Assembly (NCBI GenBank): GCA_030834695.1
Contig: JAUQXK010000145.1
Coordinates: 1-64,000 of the forward strand
Reading direction: 5' to 3'
From: Desulfobacterales bacterium
Lineage (GTDB): Bacteria; Desulfobacterota; Desulfobacteria; Desulfobacterales; SpSt-501
DNA: 64,000 bases
Shown here: positions 17,375 to 25,224 of the stretch, one piece after another
Position numbering within the stretch: position 1 is the stretch's first letter
Layout: each line of letters starts with the position of its first letter
Translations under genes and position numbers: made by a program
Notes under the pieces: generated by a model
The model's database searches: none
What the model was told of the DNA's origin: nothing
What the model saw: the letters and a program-made list of their open reading frames with translations, nothing else

Positions 17375-18220
17375 ATGACCAGTTCCGTGCTTCTTTCCGC
17401 CACGACATTTATTTACGGCATAGCCGGTTTCCTTTATTGCTTTGCGTGGGTTTTCAAGAAGCCCGGCGCCGGCCGCCTGGCCAGCTGGGTGACGCTCGGC
17501 GGCCTGGCCGGCAACACCGCCGGCTTCATTCTGCGCTGGGTGGAATCCTACCGGATGGGCTTCGGCCACGCCCCCCTGTCCAATCTTTACGAATCGCTGA
17601 TCTTTTTCGCGTGGACCATCGCCTTAATATACCTGTTCATCGAGTGGCGCTATCAGAACCGGGTCATCGGCGCGTTTTCGGCTCCCCTGGCCTTCCTGAC
17701 CATGGCCTACGCCTCGCTGTCTCCCAACATCAGCGATCGCATTCAGCCGCTCATTCCCGCCCTCAAGAGCAACTGGCTGATCGCCCACGTGATCACGTGT
17801 TTCATCGGTTACGGCGCCTTTGCGGTGGCGTTCGGCGTCAGCATCATGTACCTGCTCAAATCCCGTCGCGGCGAAGGCGAGGGCGGGCTGGTCGGCCGCT
17901 TTCCGCCGACCGCGGTGCTGGACGAGCTGACGCATCAACTGGGGATGTTCGGTTTTCTCTTCTTGTCCGCCGGCATCATTACCGGTGCGGTATGGGCCAA
18001 TTCCGCCTGGGGCCGTTACTGGGGGTGGGACCCCAAGGAAACGTGGTCGCTCATCACCTGGTTTATCTATGCCACCCTGCTGCATGCCAGGATGATGAGG
18101 GGCTGGCGCGGCCGGCGGATTGCCTGGCTGTCCATCGTCGGTTTCGGTGCCGTTCTGTTCACGTATTTCGGCGTGAACCTTTTGCCGGGGCTGCATAGCT
18201 ACCAGTCCATGGGTCAATGA
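17375..18220 (+). CDS. ccsB: CcsA/CcsB-type heme handling protein, c-type cytochrome biogenesis
   Basis: A 281-residue polytopic membrane protein, the partner of ResB in system II cytochrome c maturation. The tryptophan-rich heme-handling segment WGRYWGWDPKETWSL is clear at about residue 210, and conserved histidines flank it (HAPLSN near residue 66 and HARMMR near residue 237). About eight membrane helices can be seen. An AGGA eight bases upstream supports ATG 17375. It precedes the qrc operon by 156 bases and probably serves heme attachment to QrcA and other cytochromes. Confidence 0.93.
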   Translation: MTSSVLLSATTFIYGIAGFLYCFAWVFKKPGAGRLASWVTLGGLAGNTAGFILRWVESYRMGFGHAPLSNLYESLIFFAWTIALIYLFIEWRYQNRVIGAFSAPLAFLTMAYASLSPNISDRIQPLIPALKSNWLIAHVITCFIGYGAFAVAFGVSIMYLLKSRRGEGEGGLVGRFPPTAVLDELTHQLGMFGFLFLSAGIITGAVWANSAWGRYWGWDPKETWSLITWFIYATLLHARMMRGWRGRRIAWLSIVGFGAVLFTYFGVNLLPGLHSYQSMGQ

Positions 18221-18227
18221 TTTTTCC

Positions 18228-18257
18228 TTGACAACTTAGAAGGGGATAATGTACAGA
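18228..18257 (+). promoter_or_regulatory. possible promoter of the qrc operon
   Basis: A perfect TTGACA lies at 18228-18233, eight bases after the ccsB stop. The best -10 at usable spacing is TACAGA (18252-18257, 18 bases away), which is weak. The leader to qrcA would be about 110 bases. Confidence 0.35.
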
Positions 18258-18376
18258 ACCGGCCTAAATTCCACAGCATCCAGGCCCGTGCGGCAGGCTT
18301 TTATTGCGAGTTCCGAGGGTCGGCCGACATATATGCCAAGGCGGCCTTAAAACCATTTCAGCGCAACGGAGTGCCC

Positions 18377-19048
18377 ATGGAAGAACCGAAAGCGAACGTC
18401 ACATCGTCAGGATCTGAGCATGGCGAAAAAGAGGATGGGGCCGGCGGGCCGATCATCCTCTTTTTCATTTTGGGCCTGATCGCGAGCCTGCTCATCGGGT
18501 GGGTGGCTTTCCCGCCGCTGCTTTACTCCCAGAAGAAACAGCCCATTGATTTCAACCACGCCCTCCACAACGGGCTCGTCGACAACGGCTGTGAAAGTTG
18601 TCATTTCTTCCGCGAGGACGGCACTTACTCCGGCGTTCCGAAGCTGGCCCAGTGCATCGAGTGCCATGAAGAGCCCAACGGCGAGGATCCGGAAGAGGTC
18701 AAGTTCGTGGAGGAATACGTGAAGAATGAGCGCGAGGTCCCCTGGCTGGTGTATTCCCGACAGCCGGCCTGCGTCTTTTTCTCCCACGCCGCGCATGTAA
18801 AGAACGCCCAAATGAAATGCGAAAGCTGCCATGGACCCATCGGCGAGTCCGAGAGCCTCAAACCCTATCAGCAAAACCGGATCACGGGATACAGTCGTGA
18901 CATCTGGGGCGAGAATATCCTCGGGGTCAAGCGCCATTCTTGGGACCGCATGAAGATGGACGACTGCGCGGAATGCCATGCGGCGTCCGGCTTCAGCGGC
19001 GGCAGCGTACAGACTGAGAAAGACGGCTGCCTGGTCTGCCACAAGTGA
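18377..19048 (+). CDS. qrcA: Qrc complex multiheme cytochrome c subunit QrcA
   Basis: QrcA accepts electrons from periplasmic type I cytochrome c3 and passes them to the Qrc menaquinone reductase of sulfate reducers. The 223-residue protein has a cytoplasmic tail, one N-terminal membrane anchor (IILFFILGLIASLLIGWVAF), and a periplasmic domain with five CxxCH heme motifs: CESCH, CIECH, CESCH, CAECH and CLVCH. Six hemes are reported for the Desulfovibrio complex, so one site appears to be missing or non-canonical. The segment CVFFSHAAH supplies likely axial histidines. ATG 18377 follows GGAG by five bases; the frame also contains a GTG at 18371. It is the first gene of qrcABCD. Confidence 0.92.
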   Translation: MEEPKANVTSSGSEHGEKEDGAGGPIILFFILGLIASLLIGWVAFPPLLYSQKKQPIDFNHALHNGLVDNGCESCHFFREDGTYSGVPKLAQCIECHEEPNGEDPEEVKFVEEYVKNEREVPWLVYSRQPACVFFSHAAHVKNAQMKCESCHGPIGESESLKPYQQNRITGYSRDIWGENILGVKRHSWDRMKMDDCAECHAASGFSGGSVQTEKDGCLVCHK

Positions 19049-19133
19049 TCCGGGATGTTGGACGCGACGGCCCCGGGGCAACCGCGACCGGGCGGATGAT
19101 ATCAAACCGTTTGAAGCGCGAGGGGAAAGTTAG

Positions 19134-21338
19134 ATGAAAGTCGACCGCAGAAGTTTTTTGTCATTTGTCATCGGCGGTGCGGCCGGTACGGCGCTCACCC
19201 CGCTGCCCTGGAAGCTGACCGACGACCTTTCGATCTGGTCTCAGAACTGGCCCTGGACGCCGGTCCCCCCGCGAGGGGAAACGACGTATGTGGCATCCAC
19301 CTGCACCCTGTGCCCCGGCGGGTGCGGCATCAGCGTGCGCAAAGTCGACGATCGGGTCGTTAAAGTCGAAGGCCTTAAGGGGCACCCGGTCAACGACGGC
19401 GGGATCTGCCCGCTGGGGCTTGCTGGCGCCCAGCTGCTTTACAGTCCGACCCGCGTTCGTGCGCCGTTGAAGAAAGTCAACGGCAGCTGGCGCGAAATTT
19501 CATGGGATACCGCCATCCAGGAAATCGCAGACAAGCTCAAGGAACTGCGTGGAAAAGGTCAGCCGCAGAGCGTCGCCTGGGTTTCCGACACCGACCGCGG
19601 CACCGTCGCCGAACTGAGCAAGCGCTTTCTGACGGTCTATGGTTCTCCGAATTTCATCCGAACGCCGTCCATTCAGGATTCCTACGAACTGGTCCTGTAC
19701 CTGACTCAGGGACAGCGCGCCATGGCCGGCTTCGACCTGGCGAATGCAACCTACGTATTGAGCTTCGGCAGCGGGATCATCGAGGGCTGGGGGGCTCCGC
19801 CGCATCTGTTCCGCGCCAAGAGCGCCATGCAGCAGAAGGGCGGCAAGATCAGCCAATTGGAAGGGAGGCTTTCCAAAACAGCCGCCAAGGCCGACCAGTT
19901 CATCCCCCTCAAGCCCGGCACCGAGGGCGCTCTGGCGCTGGGGTTGGTTCATGTTATCCTCAAGGAAGGGCTCTACCGCAAGGACATTGTCCAGAACCAC
20001 TCGGCCGGATCGGATGCCCTCAAAAAGATCGCCGGCGACGACTTCGCGCCGGACGCCGTTTCCAAAGCCACCGGCGTGGACGCCAAGACCATCGTCGATC
20101 TGGCCAAGGCCTTTGCCGGTGCAAAAAAGCCGCTCGCCGTCTGCGGGCGGGGCAACGGGCGGCAGGAGGCCGGCAACGCACAGGAGTTTCTGGCAGTCCA
20201 TTTCCTGAACGCACTGATGGGCAGCGTCAACACGGCGGGCGGCGTCTTCGCCGTTCCAGAGCCCGACTACGTCGATTGGCCGGAGCCCGAAATGGACGCG
20301 GCCGCCTCTGCGGGCATGCAGCAGGCTCGGTTGGACGGCGCCGGGGGCAAGGACTTTCCGCTGTCGCGCTATCTGCTGAACCGCCTGCCGGAAGCGCTCG
20401 GCGCCGGGGCATCCTCGCCCGTCCAGGTGCTGTTCGTGAACCAGGCCAACCCGGTCTTCAGCCTGATGGACACGGCCAGGGTGGAAAAAAGCCTGAAGAA
20501 GATTCCGCTGATCGTCAGTTTCTCCGCCTTCATGGATGAGACGGCCGCGCTGGCCCATTACATTCTGCCGAACCACGTCTATCTGGAGCGGTTTGAGGAC
20601 GTGCCGGCCGCCCAGGGATTTCCCAAGCCTTTCATCGGGCTGGCGAAACCGGTCGTAGCCCCCCTTTTCAAAACCCGGCACACCGGCGATGCGGTGATCC
20701 AACTGGCGAAAGCGGTCGGCGGCAACGTCGCGTCGGCCTTCGGCTGGGACAGCTATGAGGCCTGCCTGAAGGAGAGTCTCGGGGACAAATGGGACGCGCT
20801 CAAGGAGGATGGCTACTGGGTCGACGCGAAATTCAGCCCGGCCGCCTTTGAAACCAAGAGCAAGAAATTCGAGTTCGCCAATGCCGACATCGCCCTGCTG
20901 CCGGCCTATGCGGCGCTCAAGGCCCCCGGCGACGACAAAACCTTCCCGCTGACGCTTATCCCCTTCGATACGCTGCGGCTCGCGAGCGGCCCCATCGGTG
21001 CGCCGCCTTTTTTGGTCAAGTCCCTGGAAGAGACCCTCCTCCAAAAGAATGACGGGCTCGTAGAGATCAACCCCGCCGATGCCCAGAAGCTCGGCCTTGC
21101 CGACGGCGCCGACGCCGTCCTGAGCACGCCGAAGGGCACCGCCCGAGTCAAAGTGGCCCTGTCGGAGGGCATCATGCCGGGCCTGGTGGCCATGGTGCGG
21201 GGGCTGGGCCACACCGCCTACGACCGGTTTTTGGCCGGCAAAGGGGTCAACATCAACAGCCTCATGAGTTCCGTGGAGGCTCCGGGGACCGGCTTCGAGG
21301 CCGCCTGGGGCGTCCGCGCCCAGTTGACGAAGGCATGA
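19134..21338 (+). CDS. qrcB: Qrc complex molybdopterin oxidoreductase-like subunit QrcB
   Basis: This 734-residue periplasmic subunit belongs to the molybdopterin oxidoreductase family, although QrcB of characterised complexes carries no molybdenum and serves as a scaffold and electron conduit. A twin-arginine signal (DRRSFLSF) opens the protein. An iron-sulfur motif follows (CTLCPGGC, then GICPLG), consistent with one [4Fe-4S] cluster. The C-terminal part has the dinucleotide-binding barrel typical of the family (residues about 600-734). A GAGGGGAAAG Shine-Dalgarno sequence supports the start. It lies 85 bases after qrcA and 48 before qrcC. Confidence 0.95.
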   Translation: MKVDRRSFLSFVIGGAAGTALTPLPWKLTDDLSIWSQNWPWTPVPPRGETTYVASTCTLCPGGCGISVRKVDDRVVKVEGLKGHPVNDGGICPLGLAGAQLLYSPTRVRAPLKKVNGSWREISWDTAIQEIADKLKELRGKGQPQSVAWVSDTDRGTVAELSKRFLTVYGSPNFIRTPSIQDSYELVLYLTQGQRAMAGFDLANATYVLSFGSGIIEGWGAPPHLFRAKSAMQQKGGKISQLEGRLSKTAAKADQFIPLKPGTEGALALGLVHVILKEGLYRKDIVQNHSAGSDALKKIAGDDFAPDAVSKATGVDAKTIVDLAKAFAGAKKPLAVCGRGNGRQEAGNAQEFLAVHFLNALMGSVNTAGGVFAVPEPDYVDWPEPEMDAAASAGMQQARLDGAGGKDFPLSRYLLNRLPEALGAGASSPVQVLFVNQANPVFSLMDTARVEKSLKKIPLIVSFSAFMDETAALAHYILPNHVYLERFEDVPAAQGFPKPFIGLAKPVVAPLFKTRHTGDAVIQLAKAVGGNVASAFGWDSYEACLKESLGDKWDALKEDGYWVDAKFSPAAFETKSKKFEFANADIALLPAYAALKAPGDDKTFPLTLIPFDTLRLASGPIGAPPFLVKSLEETLLQKNDGLVEINPADAQKLGLADGADAVLSTPKGTARVKVALSEGIMPGLVAMVRGLGHTAYDRFLAGKGVNINSLMSSVEAPGTGFEAAWGVRAQLTKA

Positions 21339-21386
21339 TTTTACGAGACGACCGATCTGAACTATCTGCCAATTAAGGGTGTTCGA

Positions 21387-22172
21387 ATGGATCAGCCAAA
21401 CAACAAGCGATTCGGAATGGTCATCGATCTGGACAAATGCACGGGCTGCGGGGCCTGCATGGTGGCCTGCATGGCCGAAAACAACGTGCCGTTCCGCGAA
21501 GACGACACGGACAAACTGCTGAGCATCGCCTGGATGCGGGTCTATCGGCTCAAAAACGGAAAATCGTTCCCGCAGGCCGAGGAGTGCTTTCTGCCCCGCC
21601 CCTGCCAGCACTGTGAAGGGCACCACGGCCATTCGCCTTGTGTTTCGGTATGCCCCGCGACGGCCACGGACTACGATATGCAAACCGGCATCGTCAGCCA
21701 GGTCCCCACGCGTTGCTTCGGCTGCCGATACTGCATGGCCGCCTGCCCCTATCATGTGCGTCAGTTCAATTGGTGGGATCCGGTCTGGCCGGACGGGATG
21801 GAGCGGTCCTTGAACCCGGACGTTTCCGTGCGTATGCGCGGCATCGTCGAGAAGTGCAGCTTCTGCTACCACCGCTATCAGCGCGCCCTCGACAAGGCCT
21901 ACGCCGAGGGCCGCAGGGATCTGAAGGAGCACGAGTACCAGACCGCCTGCACCCAGGCCTGCCCGGCGGGGGCGATTACGTTCGGCGACTTGAACAACCC
22001 CGCGCACGCTGTTCACAAGCTGGCCCAGCCGGACATGGCCCATGAGGGCCAGTCCCGCAACCCCAAGGCCTTCCGGCTGCTGGAGCGCCTGGGCACCAAC
22101 ACCAAGATATACTACCTGTCCAGCAAGGAATGGGTGCGCAAGGCGGGAGACACCGCTGTTCAGAAGGCCTGA
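21387..22172 (+). CDS. qrcC: Qrc complex iron-sulfur subunit QrcC
   Basis: A 261-residue periplasmic iron-sulfur protein of the NrfC/PsrB kind that wires QrcA and QrcB to the quinone-binding subunit. Cysteine groups are visible at CTGCGACMVAC, CQHC with CVSVCP, CFGCRYCMAACP, and CSFC with CTQACPAG, enough for four clusters. There is no export signal of its own, so co-export with the Tat substrate QrcB is likely, as in related complexes. AAGGGTG lies before the ATG. It is followed by qrcD after 60 bases. Confidence 0.95.
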   Translation: MDQPNNKRFGMVIDLDKCTGCGACMVACMAENNVPFREDDTDKLLSIAWMRVYRLKNGKSFPQAEECFLPRPCQHCEGHHGHSPCVSVCPATATDYDMQTGIVSQVPTRCFGCRYCMAACPYHVRQFNWWDPVWPDGMERSLNPDVSVRMRGIVEKCSFCYHRYQRALDKAYAEGRRDLKEHEYQTACTQACPAGAITFGDLNNPAHAVHKLAQPDMAHEGQSRNPKAFRLLERLGTNTKIYYLSSKEWVRKAGDTAVQKA

Positions 22173-22232
22173 CCGCCCACCAGCGGACGTTCGGATGCGT
22201 AGACAACCAAAACCGGTAAAGAGGTAGGAAAT

Positions 22233-23486
22233 ATGGATTCGGCTTTGATTCCCAAAGGGGTGAAACGCTGCCCGATCGGACAGTTCGCCGTTTTCATCGC
22301 CGTTGTCGGCGCCGTCCTGCTGTGGGGTGTCGTGGCGATGTTCCTGTGCTACATCAAGGGGCTCAACCAGACCAACATGAACAATGCCTACGGCTTTGCA
22401 CTTTGGATCTGGGCGGACCTGGCCGTGATCGCCCTGGGCGGCGGGGCTTTTTTCACGGGACTCCTGCGCTACATCATCGGCAAGGACGAACTCAAGAATA
22501 TTATCAACTATGCGGTGCTGATCGGGTTCGTCTGTTACAGCTCGGCCCTGCTGATCCTGGCGATCGATGTGGGCCAGCCGCTGCGGGCCTGGTTTATCTT
22601 CTGGCACGCCAACGTGCATTCGATGCTGACCGAAGTGGCCTTCTGCCTGACCTGTTACTTCGGGGTGCTGACCATCGAGTACATCCCGCTCATCCTGGAA
22701 AACCGCCAACTCGACAAGGTGCCCTTCTGCCACCATCTCAGCCACAACATGCACGGCATCATGGCGGTGTTCGCCGCCACCGGCGCCTTCCTGTCCTTTT
22801 TCCACCAGGGGTCCCTGGGCGGGGTGACCGGCGTGTTGTTCGGGCGGCCGTTCGGTTACCGCACGGGGATCGGCATCTGGCCCTGGACCTTTTTCCTTTA
22901 CACGTGGTCTGCAGCGGCCTGCGGCCCTTGCTTCACGATTTTCATCACGCGGATCACCGAGGCAGCCACTCGCAAGAAGCTGGTGAAGGATAATGTGATC
23001 GACTTGCTCGCCAAGATTGCCGGATGGATGCTCCTGACGTACATCGTCGCCAAAATCATCGACACCTGGTATTGGGCCGCCGTGACGGCGCCGTCCATGG
23101 GGCTGACGCTGATGGATTTCTACTCCAACAACCCGGGTTCGGCCTACGGACTTTGGATCCTGATCGCGGAAGTCGGTATCTGCGGCGTGCTGCCGGCGAT
23201 CATGCTGGTATCGGGCTCGGTGCGCCGCAGCCCGGCTCTGCTTTTCATCGCCGTGACCTTGGCGGTTATCGGCGCCTGTTTGAACCGCTGGGTCATGGTG
23301 CTGCAGACCCAGGCGGTACCGGTGCTCAGCTTCGAGAGCTGGTTTACCTACTTCCCGAGCTGGCAGGAAATCGCTACGACCATTCTGCCGGTCGCCTATG
23401 GCGTCATTCTGATCGCACTGTCCTATCGCTACCTGCCGATTTTTCCCCAGGAGCAGGAGCTGAATCCGATTGAGGGAGGCAAGTAA
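22233..23486 (+). CDS. qrcD: Qrc complex NrfD-like membrane subunit QrcD
   Basis: A 417-residue NrfD/PsrC-family membrane protein with about ten helices, which binds menaquinone at the periplasmic side and completes the Qrc electron path. Visible family segments include FGLYALWIW-like FALWIWADLAVIALGGGAFF near residue 50 and the histidine-rich FCHHLSHNMHG around residue 165. A GAGGTAGG Shine-Dalgarno sequence precedes the ATG. The last base of its stop codon is the first base of the next gene's ATG (TAATG), so translation of the two is coupled. Confidence 0.94.
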   Translation: MDSALIPKGVKRCPIGQFAVFIAVVGAVLLWGVVAMFLCYIKGLNQTNMNNAYGFALWIWADLAVIALGGGAFFTGLLRYIIGKDELKNIINYAVLIGFVCYSSALLILAIDVGQPLRAWFIFWHANVHSMLTEVAFCLTCYFGVLTIEYIPLILENRQLDKVPFCHHLSHNMHGIMAVFAATGAFLSFFHQGSLGGVTGVLFGRPFGYRTGIGIWPWTFFLYTWSAAACGPCFTIFITRITEAATRKKLVKDNVIDLLAKIAGWMLLTYIVAKIIDTWYWAAVTAPSMGLTLMDFYSNNPGSAYGLWILIAEVGICGVLPAIMLVSGSVRRSPALLFIAVTLAVIGACLNRWVMVLQTQAVPVLSFESWFTYFPSWQEIATTILPVAYGVILIALSYRYLPIFPQEQELNPIEGGK

Positions 23487-23656
23487 TGTTTCCGTTCAGC
23501 TTTGAATGGGTTTGGGATATGGGGCACATGGTCTTCCACGGTGGGCTGTGGTACGCACTGTCCATTCTCGGCATGGGAGTGACCTATTGCATCATCAAGG
23601 CGGTTTACGACACCGCCAAGGGCCAGGGCGGCCATCACGGCCACGGGCAACACTAA
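23486..23656 (+). CDS. 56-residue single-helix membrane protein closing the qrc operon
   Basis: Too short for ordinary gene calling, this frame starts at an ATG sharing one base with the qrcD stop and is preceded by an ideal GGGAGGC Shine-Dalgarno sequence inside qrcD. The product starts MFPFSFEWVWDMGHMVFHGG, has one hydrophobic helix (LWYALSILGMGVTYCIIKAVY), and ends in a histidine-rich tail (GGHHGHGQH). The operon terminator lies 25 bases after its stop, so it is the last gene of the qrc transcript. A structural or assembly role in Qrc is inferred from position. I do not recognise a named family. Confidence 0.8.
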   Translation: MFPFSFEWVWDMGHMVFHGGLWYALSILGMGVTYCIIKAVYDTAKGQGGHHGHGQH

Positions 23657-23680
23657 TTCGCACAGCGCACCAACCCCAAG

Positions 23681-23720
23681 GCGCTCCTCCTGCGGACTTT
23701 AGCGGGGGAGCGCTTTATTG
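23681..23720 (+). terminator. rho-independent terminator of the qrc operon
   Basis: A 10-base-pair GC stem (GCGCTCCTCC at 23681-23690 with GGGGGAGCGC at 23704-23713, one G-T pair) is followed by TTTATTGTTT. It ends the qrc transcript after the small membrane protein gene. Confidence 0.85.
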
Positions 23721-23791
23721 TTTCGGGGATTGGGTATATAGGAATCTGGTAAAAAAAAACACCCGAACCCATTCAATACCCAGATACCCAA

Positions 23792-25042
23792 ATGGACAAA
23801 ATCGTCATCCAAGGCGGTCGGCGGCTGGAGGGTACCGTACGCATCAGCGGATCGAAAAACGCTGCCCTGCCGATACTATTCTCGGCCCTTCTCACCGAAG
23901 GGATCAATACCTATTCGAACGTTCCCAGGCTGAGGGACATCGACAGCACCCTGCTTCTGCTTTCCCGGCTTGGCGTGCGGGTGGACGCCGGCGGAAGTTC
24001 CATCCGGATCGACGCCGGCGGGCTCGCCTGCCACGAAGCCCCATACGATCTGGTACGCAAAATGCGGGCCTCCGTGCTGGTCCTGGGGCCGCTGATCGCC
24101 CGGTTGAAGCGCGCACGGGTGTCGCTGCCCGGAGGCTGCGCGATCGGCGCACGTCCAATCAATCTGCACCTGAAAGGACTGGCCGCACTGGGGGCCGAGA
24201 TCGCACTTGAACACGGGTATGTCACGGCATCCGCCAAGCGGTTGAAGGGGGCGGAGATCTATTTTGACATTGTCACCGTCACCGGAACGGAGAACATCCT
24301 AATGGCGGCGGCCCTGGCCGAAGGCACCACGGTGCTGCGCAACGCCGCGCGCGAACCGGAGGTGGTGGCCCTGGCCGATGTTCTCAACCGCATGGGGGCG
24401 GATATCACCGGCGCCGGAACCCCGGAGATCACCATCCGCGGCGTGGACTCGCTCCGGCCGATTTCGGCTGAAATCATTCCGGACCGGATCGAAACCGGAA
24501 CCTTTCTGGTGGCAGCCGCCCTCACGGCCGGCCGTGTCACCATCACCCACTGTGAGCCGCAGCACGTGGGCGCCACTCTGGACAAACTCCGGGAAGCCGG
24601 AGCGCGGATCGAAGTCCAGGATCAGACCCTCACCATCACCGGGCCCGAGCGCATCGCCAGCGTCGACTTCAAGACCCAGCCCTATCCCGGATTTGCGACC
24701 GACATGCAGGCGCAGTTCATGGTGTTGATGAGCGTCGCCGACGGGGTCAGCGTCATCTCCGAGAGCATTTTCGAGAACCGCTTCATCCATGTGAGCGAGC
24801 TGCGGCGATTGGGGGCCGACATCCGGGTATCCGGAAACACCGCCACGGTCAGGGGCGTGCCGCGCCTCTCGGGCGCCCCGGTGATGGCGACCGACCTGCG
24901 CGCCAGCGCCTGTCTGGTACTGGCCGGTCTGGTGGCCGACAACACCACCGAGGTGCACCGCGTCTATCACCTGGACCGCGGCTACGAGTCGCTGGAGGAC
25001 AAGTTCGCCGCGTTGGGCGCGTGCATCCGTCGGGTCAAGTGA
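23792..25042 (+). CDS. murA: UDP-N-acetylglucosamine 1-carboxyvinyltransferase
   Basis: MurA transfers enolpyruvate from PEP to UDP-GlcNAc, the first committed step of peptidoglycan synthesis. The 416-residue protein matches the family length. The fosfomycin-target cysteine is present in [13 protein letters not shown] (about residue 115), so the enzyme should be of the sensitive type. Other landmarks are [25 protein letters not shown], and the C-terminal [14 protein letters not shown]. No Shine-Dalgarno sequence is seen before ATG 23792; the upstream 60 bases are a GGGTAT/ATACCC inverted word repeat with a run of nine A. Confidence 0.96.
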   Translation: MDKIVIQGGRRLEGTVRISGSKNAALPILFSALLTEGINTYSNVPRLRDIDSTLLLLSRLGVRVDAGGSSIRIDAGGLACHEAPYDLVRKMRASVLVLGPLIARLKRARVSLPGGCAIGARPINLHLKGLAALGAEIALEHGYVTASAKRLKGAEIYFDIVTVTGTENILMAAALAEGTTVLRNAAREPEVVALADVLNRMGADITGAGTPEITIRGVDSLRPISAEIIPDRIETGTFLVAAALTAGRVTITHCEPQHVGATLDKLREAGARIEVQDQTLTITGPERIASVDFKTQPYPGFATDMQAQFMVLMSVADGVSVISESIFENRFIHVSELRRLGADIRVSGNTATVRGVPRLSGAPVMATDLRASACLVLAGLVADNTTEVHRVYHLDRGYESLEDKFAALGACIRRVK

Positions 25043-25163
25043 CGGCAACGCTGAAAGCCCGATTTCGGCGTTGCGCCTTGTCTCGCCGTCGCTGCGGCGT
25101 ACCTTGAGCACGACTCACTCTGATCGATTGGCGCGCCTTGAACTTGGGCTTTGAGCGTTGCCG
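25043..25163. repeat. 121-base inverted-repeat element between murA and comEC
   Basis: An 18-base left arm at 25043-25060 (starting CGGCAACGCT) pairs with 25146-25163 (ending AGCGTTGCCG) with one mismatch. The inside also carries a nested GGCAACGC/GCGTTGC pair and two copies of GCGCCTTG. The architecture resembles a small non-coding palindromic element of the kind dispersed in related genomes. No second copy is visible here. It spans the area where the comEC frame first opens. Confidence 0.55.
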
Positions 25164-25224
25164 TCCAACGGGAACATTTTTTCGCGTTTTTGACGGAAAA
25201 AGTGAAATTGGCGGGCCAAGACAG

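Noticed and set aside
19500-22805. 1101-codon open frame antisense to qrcB and qrcC
   Set aside because: It mirrors well-conserved qrc genes. GC-rich third positions keep antisense stops rare, and the translation shows no domain.
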